This document shows positions 5,499-11,810 of a DNA stretch of 11,810 nt, piece after piece. Within the stretch, counting starts at the first letter, position 1, and the number at the start of each line of letters is the position of its first letter. The notes under the pieces are model-generated. The model was not told the origin of the DNA, ran no database searches, and saw only the letters and a program-made list of their open reading frames with translations. A program made the position numbers and the translations under genes. This DNA comes from Lachnospiraceae bacterium UBA7480 (GTDB lineage Bacteria; Bacillota; Clostridia; Lachnospirales; Lachnospiraceae): positions 446 to 12,255 of the forward strand of contig DLOQ01000006.1 of NCBI GenBank assembly GCA_002479655.1. Reading direction: 5' to 3'.

Positions 5499-7609
5499 AT
5501 GGGTAAGAAAGAAATGATCAGGGATAAGGAAATAACTAAAGATAAGGGGATTTTTAGCAGGGGAAAGCTCATTGTAAGAAACCTGCTGCTTTTGCTTTGC
5601 GCGGCAGCATTGGTGGAAATCTGCGTGTTTAACTTCCGGTCGATACAGTCTCTTTTTTATGAGGAACATTCATGGGAAGAATATACGGTAGAATATTCGG
5701 GCGCAAAAATATACGATGGCGGTATGATCAAGATAAAGGAGGATGCTGCGGTCATATCTATACAGGATATAGGCATTGAAGTGAAGAATGTCCGGCTGGA
5801 TCTGGAACTGCCGGATTCCATTGATCTATTTTATATGGAGAGCGGTGTATGCTATGTGGATATATTTGTGTGCGATGAAGGCAACGGCAACGTGTTGTAT
5901 AGCTTGGTAGAAGGCTGGCCGATACAGCCGGAAAATCTTACTTCGCAGTTTAAATGGATGCAGACGATGGGGAAGACTCGGAGACTTGATATTCAATTAG
6001 AACTTCCGGCAGGACGTCTGCTGAAGGTTAATGGAATTACATTGAACGCAAAAAAGCCTCTGGATTTTTCCATAGTTCGTTTTGTGATGATATGGCTGGT
6101 ATTGCTGCTTTGTTATGGACTGCGCAGGCAGTCAGAGTGGTGGAAGGGGGACTGTAAACAGATCACTATCGGGAAGAAGGCGGTACTGGGTTGTATATTT
6201 CTTGTATTTTATGGTATCTCTCTTTACCTTATGATCTCCAATCCTGCGGTCAGGAACGATGACTATAATCCCTATCAGGAGCTGGCATGGGCGCTGGATG
6301 CCGGACAGGCATCCCTTTTGGAACAGCCTCCGCAGGAGCTTGTCAACATGGAAAATCCTTATTCGTTTTGGGAAAAATATGCTCTTGATTTGGTTTATAA
6401 ATATGATTTTGCGTATTATAACGGAAACTATTATGTATATCATGGGATCCTTCCCTGTCTTTTATTTTACCTGCCGATATATCATCTGACAGGGTTGAAT
6501 ATGCCCAATTCCATTCCTGTGTTTTTCTGCTGCCTGTTGTTTGGTATTGGACTGGTCTTATTGGCGCGGCAGATCATTATCAGGTATTTCCCGAAGACGC
6601 CGTTTGCAATGCTGGTATTACTCGCGCTGACCGGATTGTTTAGCTGTCAGCTGCCGTTTTTTATCACACAGGCAGATTCATATATTCTGACGCTTATCAG
6701 CGCTGTTGCCTTGGTTGTATGGGGACTTTATTTCTGGATATCAGCAAAAAGGATAGAAGAGTCAGGATATTCTAAAGGCAGGATAATAGCGGGATCGTTC
6801 TGTATGGCACTGGTTGCCGCGGTCAGACCGACGCTGCTGCTCTACAGCGTGCTTGCATTTGTTATTTTTGGACGGGCATGGCTTACTGATAAGGAAGGAT
6901 ATGAGAAAAAGGACAGGATCACTATGATGGCATTATTTGCCGCACCGTATGTGGCTGTGGCAATACCGGTAATGTACTATAATGCTATTCGCTTTGGTTC
7001 GCCTTTTGAGTTTGGACTGAAGTATAATCTGACGACATTTGATATCAGGCATTTACGATTTTCTTTAGATCAAATCTATTATGCGGTCGGAGAATATCTC
7101 TTCCATACGCCTGATTTTAATTATTTTTTCCCTTTTATCAATACTTTTGAAACATACACTAACAGGAATGCGCACAGCATTATTGATATAGAGGGGCTTT
7201 TCATGCCGGTTTGATCCCTGTAAATACTTTCCTGCTGGCATTTTTTGTGATCATTGAAAAACATAAGGAATTTCAAAAGAAAGGACTTTATTCCTTCTGC
7301 ATGTGCCTGTCGCTGATTGGTCTTCTGCTGATGCTGCTTGATGTAGTGTTGACAAACTCCGTTATATATCGTTATCAGGCTGATTTTATGTTTGCGCTGT
7401 TTATTGCTGCGTGGGCAGGGATCTTATGGATGCAGGAACAATATAGTGGGAAGGATTCCCATAGGGTGTTTCAAAAAATATTGCTGACTGTTGTATTCCT
7501 TTCCGTAGCAGTAAACGCTTTGTTCTGGTTTACGCCATTTAAATTTCCGATGATTAAGGGAAATACGCAGTTGTATTATGATCTCTATTACGGATTTAAT
7601 TTCTGGTAG
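5499..7609 (+). pseudogene. Array copy 3, GT-C-like membrane protein broken by a frameshift
   Basis: The start ATG at 5499 has a strong GGAGG 6 bases upstream. Reading is intact for 571 residues, through TM1, the extracytoplasmic domain, the outer-loop motif NDDYNPYQELAWALDAGQ (D254, D255) and most spans. It ends at TGA 7212-7214. The rest of the protein continues at once in the next frame (AGLIPVNTFLL onward) to TAG 7607-7609, with close similarity to copy 1 and the YGFNFW ending. The break lies at GAGGGGCT (7191-7198). One more G, or two fewer, restores a protein of 702-703 residues, and two fewer aligns without gap to copy 1. The downstream part could start at TTG 7211, overlapping the TGA, with AGAGGGG upstream, but two separate functional halves seem unlikely. 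It could be a true mutation, a slippage site or a sequencing error. The 74-base spacer after copy 2 resembles the spacer after copy 1. Confidence 0.8.
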
Positions 7610-7673
7610 AAGTGGTATATGCAGTGTGAATATGGCGTTTCTGTAGAATATGATCTTCAGCGGGGAGGCAATG

Positions 7674-8966
7674 ATGAGCAGAAGGATGTCTATTTATATC
7701 CATATCCCTTTTTGTGTTAAAAAGTGCGGTTATTGCGATTTCCTTTCTTTCCCTGTCGGGGATTGCGGGAGCGGAACGGCGGCAGTTCCTGACGGCAGCA
7801 GTAAGTGCGGTGTGCCGGAGGAATATCTGCAAAGTCTGCTTTGCGAAATGCGTCAGGAAAGCGGTGATTATGCGGATCGGGAGGTTGATACGATCTTTGT
7901 CGGCGGGGGAACGCCTTCGCTGTTGCTGCCGAGGCAGGCGGAAGCTCTGTTTGACGGGGTATATCAGTCGTTTCATGTTGCTTCCGATGCCGAGGTCACG
8001 ATAGAGGCTAATCCGGGTACGCTGTCAAAAGAAAAATTGGAGATATACCGGCAGATGGGCATCAACCGTCTGAGCATAGGGCTGCAGTCGGCGGATGATG
8101 GGGAGCTTGCAGTGCTTGGACGGATTCATCGGTTTTCGGATTTTGAGAAAAATTTTGAATTGGCAAGGAACTGTGGATTTCATAATATCAATATCGACTT
8201 GATGAGTGGACTGCCGGGGCAGACAGTAGAGTCGTGGCTTTATACGCTTCATACGGCAGCAGGGCTTGATCCGGAACATATCTCGGCTTATGGACTGATC
8301 ATTGAAGAAGGGACGCCATTTTATCAACGATATGGAACTGACGGTGCGGCAGTCGGGAAAGACAATGAGGTTTCGGCAGAAGAACAGGATCAGAAAAAAG
8401 GAGAGAAAGACTGTGGAAAATTGCCATCGGAAGAGGCTGAACGGCAGATGTATCATGATACAAGGGATGTCCTTGAAAGATTCGGCTACCAACAGTATGA
8501 AATCTCTAATTATGCAAAGCGCGGATATGAGTGCAGGCATAATATCGGATACTGGGTCAGAAAGGAATATGTTGGCCTCGGACTTGGGGCGGCATCCATG
8601 CTCAATAATATACGCTGGAAAAATACTTCTGATCTGAAGAAATATATGAACAATACAGACGGCAGGGATGGAAGCGGAGGAAAGGGTGCAGTCAGGGAAA
8701 GCGCAGGTGTATTGAAGGAGGAAGTGCAGACCCTGACGTTACAGGAACAGATGGAAGAGACGATGTTTCTTGGACTTCGTATGAATCAGGGTGTTTCTAA
8801 AGTGGAATTTGAGAAGTTGTATGGCATTGGGATAGAGCAGCTTTATGGGATATGGCTCCGCCGGATGAGTACAGAAGGTCTTTTGATTGATGGAGAACGC
8901 GTATATCTGACAGAGAGAGGAAGAGATCTTGCCAATTATGTTATGGCAGGCTTTCTGGCAGGATAA
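7674..8966 (+). CDS. hemW: HemW-like radical SAM protein (heme chaperone, coproporphyrinogen oxidase-like)
   Basis: The radical SAM motif CxxxCxxC is at C14, C18 and C21 (HIPFCVKKCGYCDF), and the SAM-binding GGGTPS stands near residues 77-82. EANPGTLS, GLQSADD and GLPGQT follow in family order, and a HemN_C-type winged-helix region forms the C-terminus (EETMFLGLRMNQGVSK). The CxxxCxxC-x-F arrangement and lack of the HemN N-terminal extension place it with HemW, known to bind heme and hand it to haem proteins, rather than with the true oxygen-independent coproporphyrinogen oxidase. At 430 residues it is longer than usual HemW (roughly 380). The excess lies in polar, low-complexity inserts (about 30-50, 230-255 and near 325-345). 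I chose the ATG at 7674 because GGGGAGG ends 5 bases before it. Starts at 7650 or 7671 fit less well. It lies 64 bases after copy 3 with no terminator between, so it may be read through from the array. Confidence 0.9.
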   Translation: MSRRMSIYIHIPFCVKKCGYCDFLSFPVGDCGSGTAAVPDGSSKCGVPEEYLQSLLCEMRQESGDYADREVDTIFVGGGTPSLLLPRQAEALFDGVYQSFHVASDAEVTIEANPGTLSKEKLEIYRQMGINRLSIGLQSADDGELAVLGRIHRFSDFEKNFELARNCGFHNINIDLMSGLPGQTVESWLYTLHTAAGLDPEHISAYGLIIEEGTPFYQRYGTDGAAVGKDNEVSAEEQDQKKGEKDCGKLPSEEAERQMYHDTRDVLERFGYQQYEISNYAKRGYECRHNIGYWVRKEYVGLGLGAASMLNNIRWKNTSDLKKYMNNTDGRDGSGGKGAVRESAGVLKEEVQTLTLQEQMEETMFLGLRMNQGVSKVEFEKLYGIGIEQLYGIWLRRMSTEGLLIDGERVYLTERGRDLANYVMAGFLAG

Positions 8967-8996
8967 ATGAAACGCGGTGTTTTTCATTCTTTTTTG
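8966..8996 (+). terminator. Weak terminator after hemW
   Basis: AATGAAA (8966-8972) pairs with TTTCATT (8982-8988) across a 9-base loop and is followed by CTTTTTTG. The stem is short and AT-rich, so only partial termination is expected. Confidence 0.4.
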
Positions 8997-9041
8997 ATAT
9001 ATGATTGTATAATATGCATAAAACTTGATAAAATAATTTAC

Positions 9042-9071
9042 TTTACAGAGTACGGATTTTTTTGGTATAAT
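9042..9071 (+). promoter_or_regulatory. Candidate vegetative promoter upstream of sigK
   Basis: TTTACA (9042-9047) and a perfect TATAAT (9066-9071) are separated by 18 bases. Transcription would begin near 9078 and include the complete hairpin at 9103-9138. Confidence 0.55.
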
Positions 9072-9091
9072 CTATAAAGATGTGGAAAGGC

Positions 9092-9119
9092 ACTTTAGAC
9101 CGCCTCGCGACATAAGATA
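9092..9119 (+). promoter_or_regulatory. Candidate sporulation (sigma-K-type) promoter of sigK
   Basis: AC at 9092-9093, a 17-base spacer and CATAAGATA at 9111-9119 match the published Bacillus sigma-K consensus AC-N17-CATAnnnTA. Autoregulation of sigK by its own product is known in Bacillus. The consensus has few fixed bases, so the match is suggestive only. Start of transcription would be near 9126. Confidence 0.4.
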
Positions 9120-9138
9120 TAATAAATGCCGCGCGAGG
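9103..9138 (+). promoter_or_regulatory. Leader hairpin covering the sigK ribosome binding site
   Basis: CCTCGCG (9103-9109) pairs perfectly with CGCGAGG (9132-9138) across a 22-base AT-rich loop. The right arm contains GAGG, the only Shine-Dalgarno-like sequence before the GTG at 9146. As RNA the hairpin would hide it. As DNA it could instead be a protein site. Confidence 0.45.
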
Positions 9139-9145
9139 TCTTCTA

Positions 9146-9805
9146 GTGAAAACATTTCAGCAGCCATTGTCCGGTCCTGAAGAAAGAAGATATTTGGAAG
9201 AACTAAAGGGGGATGATCCGGCTGCGGCAAAAGAAGCCAAGCGGATCCTGATCGAGCATAATCTCCGTCTGGTAGCGCATATTGCAAAGAAATACCAGAA
9301 TGTGGATGAAGATATGGAGGATCTGATCTCCGTAGGAACGATCGGACTGATCAAGGCGATTGACAGTTATGATCCTGACAAGGGTTCCAAGCTGGTGACC
9401 TATGCGTCGCGTTGTATCGATAATGAGCTTTTGATGCTGATGCGGGGACGAAAGAAGATTGCAAAGGAAGTGTCCCTGTACGAGCCGATCGGCATGGATA
9501 AGGAAGGCAATGAGATCAGCTTTCTGGACATCTGCGTTTACGGCAAAGAGGATATCGCAAAGCAGGATTTTGCAGGACAGATGGAGTTGAATTATGTCCT
9601 CGGAAGATTGTCAGGACTGGTGCAGGAGGTCTTAAACGACAGGGAAAGAGAGATCATTATCTTAAGATATGGATTGTCGGGGAAGCAGGAGATGACGCAG
9701 CGCGAGATCGGCAGGATGTTGGGAATCTCAAGAAGCTATGTTTCAAGGATCGAGAAACGAGCTTTGGAAAAGTTAAAGCATGCTATGAAAGAGATAGAGA
9801 AATAA
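9146..9805 (+). CDS. sigK: RNA polymerase sporulation sigma factor, sigma-K type
   Basis: This 219-residue sigma-70-family factor directs late mother-cell transcription during sporulation. It opens with the sigma-K signature FQQPLSGPEERRYLE. Region 2.1 is at IEHNLRLVAHIAKKY (36-50), and regions 2.2-2.4 at DLISVGTIGLIKAIDSYDPDKG through RCIDNELLMLMR (59-100). VSLYEPIGMDKEGNEI (109-124) is typical of sigma-K/sigma-E. Region 4.2 has its HTH at MTQREIGRMLGISRSYVSRI (183-202). GTG 9146 is the only usable start, because the frame is closed by TAA at 9113 and has no other start codon in between. The weak GAGG lies 7 bases upstream, inside a hairpin arm. Only three residues precede the FQQP motif, so the inhibitory pro-sequence of Bacillus pro-sigma-K is absent, as reported for Clostridioides difficile. 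The coding frame is not split by a skin-like element. SigE is the main alternative family name. Confidence 0.88.
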   Translation: MKTFQQPLSGPEERRYLEELKGDDPAAAKEAKRILIEHNLRLVAHIAKKYQNVDEDMEDLISVGTIGLIKAIDSYDPDKGSKLVTYASRCIDNELLMLMRGRKKIAKEVSLYEPIGMDKEGNEISFLDICVYGKEDIAKQDFAGQMELNYVLGRLSGLVQEVLNDREREIIILRYGLSGKQEMTQREIGRMLGISRSYVSRIEKRALEKLKHAMKEIEK

Positions 9806-9846
9806 TCCGTTTAGGATAAAATATAAAAAGGAAAGAGGTAGATGAG

Positions 9847-10905
9847 ATGCCAAAGATTAATGAAATTCTTGCTACGGCAGTACAGGCAAAAGCATCTGAT
9901 ATTCATTTGACAGTTGCTCTGCCGCCTAAGATGCGTGTCAACGGGCATTTAGTAAGCATGGAGAATTTTCCGGTGCTTACGGCAGACGATACTTTGGAGA
10001 TGCTTCTGGCGATCACGACAGACCATCAGAGAGAAATCTTTAACAGCAAGGGAGAGCTTGATATGTCCTTTGCGTTGGACGGACTTGGCAGATACCGAGT
10101 AAATGCGTTCCGCCAGCGCGGCTCTGTAGCGATGGCATTAAGAGCAGTTAATACAGTCGTTCCTTCTCCGGAGCAGTTGGGACTGCCACATGCCTTTGTA
10201 GAACTATATACCAGAAAGAGGGGTCTGATTCTAGTTACGGGACCTACCGGTTCCGGTAAGTCAACATCTCTTGCGTCGATCATCAATCAGGTAAATGAGC
10301 ACAGGGATGCGCATATTATTACTCTGGAAGACCCGATTGAGTACCTGCATTTACATAAGATGTCGATGGTAAACCAGCGTGAGATCGGATTTGACTCCAT
10401 GAGCTATGAAAATGCGCTTCGCGCTGCGCTGCGAGAAGATCCGGATGTTATTCTGGTAGGAGAGATGCGAGATTTTGAGACGATCTCTGTTGCGGTAACC
10501 GCAGCCGAGACAGGCCACTTGGTTCTTTCTACATTACATACCATCGGCGCGGCAAGTACCGTTGACCGTATCATTGACGTATTCCCGCCGCATCAGCAGG
10601 CGCAGATCAGGGTACAGCTGGCAAACGTACTGGAAGCAGTTATTTCCCAGCAGTTGATCCCGACGCAGGATGGACGCGGACGAGCTGCTGCATTTGAGGT
10701 TATGATCTCCAATTCCGCAGTACGTAACCTGATTCGTGAAGGCAAATCGCATCAGCTGCTTTCTGTTATGCAGACTACCAGAAAACTGGGCAATATTGCG
10801 ATGGATGAGGCGATCATGGCATTGTTCCAGGAAGGAAAGATTTCCAAAGAGATGGCGATTCAGTATGCGGTCGATCCTGAAGGAATGGCGCTGAAGATGC
10901 GTTAA
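9847..10905 (+). CDS. pilT: PilT-type retraction ATPase of type IV pili
   Basis: This 352-residue protein, the usual PilT length, belongs to the secretion ATPase (GspE/PilT/VirB11) superfamily. An N-terminal PAS-like domain (AKASDIHLTVALPPKMRVNG) is followed by the RecA-type core. Walker A is GPTGSGKST (132-140), the Asp box ITLEDPIEY (158-166), Walker B VILVGEMRD (201-209) and the His box TGHLVLSTLHT (222-232). The C-terminal AVRNLIREGKSHQL (291-304) matches the AIRNLIRE motif characteristic of PilT and needed for retraction. The tetracysteine zinc motif of PilB/GspE extension ATPases is missing, which supports PilT. It acts as a cytoplasmic hexamer at the pilus base, depolymerising pilin. 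It starts 41 bases after sigK with GGAAAGAGG upstream and no terminator between, so the two are probably co-transcribed. No pilin or other pilus gene is in the window. Confidence 0.93.
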   Translation: MPKINEILATAVQAKASDIHLTVALPPKMRVNGHLVSMENFPVLTADDTLEMLLAITTDHQREIFNSKGELDMSFALDGLGRYRVNAFRQRGSVAMALRAVNTVVPSPEQLGLPHAFVELYTRKRGLILVTGPTGSGKSTSLASIINQVNEHRDAHIITLEDPIEYLHLHKMSMVNQREIGFDSMSYENALRAALREDPDVILVGEMRDFETISVAVTAAETGHLVLSTLHTIGAASTVDRIIDVFPPHQQAQIRVQLANVLEAVISQQLIPTQDGRGRAAAFEVMISNSAVRNLIREGKSHQLLSVMQTTRKLGNIAMDEAIMALFQEGKISKEMAIQYAVDPEGMALKMR

Positions 10906-10977
10906 ACGGTGGCTTGTTTATAATTTACTAATGTTTTATTTGTATTTCTTGATTGTTTTATGATCTAATGAAGTCTT

Positions 10978-11023
10978 TTGCGGCTGGTCATCCGGCCGGC
11001 CGCAATCTATTTCTTATTTTTTC
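10978..11023 (+). terminator. Rho-independent terminator after pilT
   Basis: TTGCGGCTGG (10978-10987) pairs with CCGGCCGCAA (10996-11005) as a 10-bp, GC-rich stem with one G-U pair and an 8-base loop. A T-rich tail follows to about 11023. It closes the sigK-pilT transcript. Confidence 0.85.
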
Positions 11024-11069
11024 ATTTTTTGTTTTTCGAGAGTGATTTTTACCTTTAGATATTATGCTA

Positions 11070-11191
11070 TTTTCATTTAAGAATCATTTTCGTTTTGGGA
11101 TTGTTTTCGCATTGGGAGTTATTTTTGTCTTTGTGTTATTTTCGTTTTTGGATTCATTTTCGTTCTTGTGGTTATTTCTGCTTTTTGATTA
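11070..11191 (+). repeat. Degenerate 17-18-base tandem repeat, T-rich
   Basis: About seven consecutive units begin at 11070, 11087, 11104, 11122, 11139, 11157 and 11175. The best-kept form is close to TTTTCGTTTTTGGATTCA. Units 1, 2, 4 and 5 after the first share the TTTTCG start and a G-rich second half. The pattern then decays into shorter TTTnTAATTA-like units to about 11265. The strand bias (T on plus, A on minus) is strong throughout. Confidence 0.6.
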
Positions 11192-11347
11192 TTTCTAATT
11201 ATTTTTATTATTTGATTTATTTTAATTCATATTTTTATTATTAATTATTTTAAATATTTTGATTTTGGGGTCTTCAAAATTGTTTGATTTTATAAAGCCG
11301 TATCGTTGATTGCAAAAGTTACATTATGGAAAAAGGAGGAAAAAGTT

Positions 11348-11810
11348 ATGGTTGCGGTGATAATAACAGGCGCGCTTCGCGGAATTGAAAGTTATCTTGT
11401 CAGGGTGGAGGCGGATGTGTCCAATGGACTGCCGTGTATCGATATGGTGGGGTCGCTGGGTAAAGAGGTGCGGGAAGCGAAAGAGAGAGTGAGGGTTGCA
11501 TTGAAAAACAGTGAAATCTCCCTTCCGCCGATGCGGGTCACGATCAATCTTTCGCCGGCAGATCTGCCTAAGGAGGGAACGGGATATGATCTGCCGATCG
11601 CCATGGCGCTATTGGCGGCGCTGGGATATTTCCCGCCGGAGAGGACAGAGGATGCGATGATCGTTGGGGAGCTTGGACTTGCGGGAGAGGTAAAGGGCGT
11701 ACACGGGATTCTGCCGATGGCGGTCGAGGCGAAGGCAAAGGGCATCAGAAAATGCATTGTTCCCAAAAGCAATGCGTCGGAGTGCGCGGTGGTTCAGGGG
11801 ATCGAGGTGG
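11348..11810 (+). CDS. comM: YifB/ComM-family Mg-chelatase-like ATPase, N-terminal part (3' end outside window)
   Basis: The frame opens at ATG 11348 with AAGGAGG about 8 bases upstream and stays open to the right edge, giving 154 residues. The visible part is the N-terminal ChlI/Lon-protease-like domain of the family. VSNGLPCIDMVGSLGKEVREAKERVRVALKN in pieces such as SNGLPCIDMVG and AKERVRVALKN, then NLSPADLPKEGTGYDLPIAM and IVGELGLAGEV, match the family order (usual: VGLPDxxVxExxxRVRxAxxN, NLAPADxxKEGxxxDLPIA, GELxLdGxv). The AAA+ core with Walker motifs would lie beyond the window. ComM is a hexameric helicase promoting branch migration of incoming DNA in natural transformation in Gram-negative bacteria, while the role of the Firmicutes version is less clear. 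It is separated from pilT by a terminator, so it is its own unit. Confidence 0.9.
   Translation, partial: MVAVIITGALRGIESYLVRVEADVSNGLPCIDMVGSLGKEVREAKERVRVALKNSEISLPPMRVTINLSPADLPKEGTGYDLPIAMALLAALGYFPPERTEDAMIVGELGLAGEVKGVHGILPMAVEAKAKGIRKCIVPKSNASECAVVQGIEV

Larger units (their letters stand above)
1171..7609 (+). repeat. Tandem triplication of a large membrane-protein gene
   Basis: Three direct copies are separated by 84 and 74 bases. DNA identity is very high in places. The block encoding FRSIQSLFYEEHSW is almost base-identical in all three. The last 54 bases of copies 2 and 3 (5371-5424 and 7556-7609) differ at one position. The first two spacers are also alignable (both begin TAGG-ACAG right at the stop codon), so the duplicated unit included the spacer. 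Confidence 0.9.
10906..11347. other. 442-base T-rich intergenic region without a gene
   Basis: It holds the pilT terminator, a degenerate tandem repeat (11070-11191), a further very AT-rich tract to about 11265, and the ribosome binding site of the next gene. No frame on either strand has both a start codon with a ribosome binding site and plausible composition. No convincing promoter for the downstream gene was found, although one must be near. Confidence 0.6.

Noticed and set aside
7211..7609. Separate 132-residue membrane protein gene
   Set aside because: It is the continuation of array copy 3 in another frame and matches the C-terminal part of copy 1 residue for residue in many places.
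8025..8540. 171-residue antisense frame under hemW
   Set aside because: It is a shadow of a well-supported gene, with no ribosome binding site and no family resemblance.
8994..9013. Promoter TTGATA to TATAAT downstream of hemW
   Set aside because: The gap between the hexamers is only 8 bases, far too short for a sigma-A promoter.
11087..11174. Minus-strand Asn/Lys/Glu-rich frame through the T-rich repeats
   Set aside because: It has no start codon and is bounded by stops, and the unit lengths (17 and 18) do not keep a reading frame.
11070..11191. CRISPR array
   Set aside because: The units are contiguous, with no spacers between them, and are poorly conserved.
11392..11772. 126-residue antisense frame under the yifB/comM-like gene
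   Set aside because: The sense frame shows the conserved family motifs. The antisense frame is a shadow.

Overview
The window looks like chromosome from a spore-forming Clostridia, most likely Lachnospiraceae. The basis is a sporulation sigma-K gene, HemW and PilT of Firmicutes type, Shine-Dalgarno-led starts, AT-rich spacers, and an N-terminal fragment of a YifB/ComM ATPase. No RNA genes, CRISPR array or complete insertion sequence were seen.

Left accessory end (1-1080): the window opens inside a gene whose C-terminal tail resembles the Rpn/PD-(D/E)XK 'transposase-like' proteins common in Lachnospiraceae. A frame with no start codon and then a strong terminator follow. On the minus strand lie a 50-residue protein with a very good ribosome binding site and, upstream of it, a 102-residue XRE-type regulator. 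A divergent control region (about 974-1080) separates the regulator from the genes to its right. It contains a consensus sigma-A promoter (TTGACA-N17-TATAAT) whose spacer is filled by a perfect inverted repeat, plus two more inverted repeats. The simplest model is that the XRE protein controls the promoter of the membrane-protein array and its own gene.

Centre (1171-7609): three tandem, same-strand paralogues encode large polytopic membrane proteins of about 680-710 residues. Each has an N-terminal membrane anchor, an extracytoplasmic domain of about 140 residues, and a multi-span body with an acidic motif in an outer loop, as in GT-C-type (ArnT/PMT-like) glycosyltransferases. All three end in the same aromatic motif (YGFNFW). 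Copy 3 is a mosaic, resembling copy 2 at both ends and copy 1 in the middle and later part. It is interrupted by a frameshift at a short G run. The likely, unproven role is modification of a cell-surface polymer.

Right conserved part (7674-11810): hemW; then sigK (no pro-sequence visible, with an interesting leader holding two candidate promoters and a hairpin over the ribosome binding site); pilT 41 bases downstream of sigK; a strong terminator; a T-rich spacer with degenerate 17-18-base tandem units; and the start of a yifB/comM-like gene that runs off the right edge.
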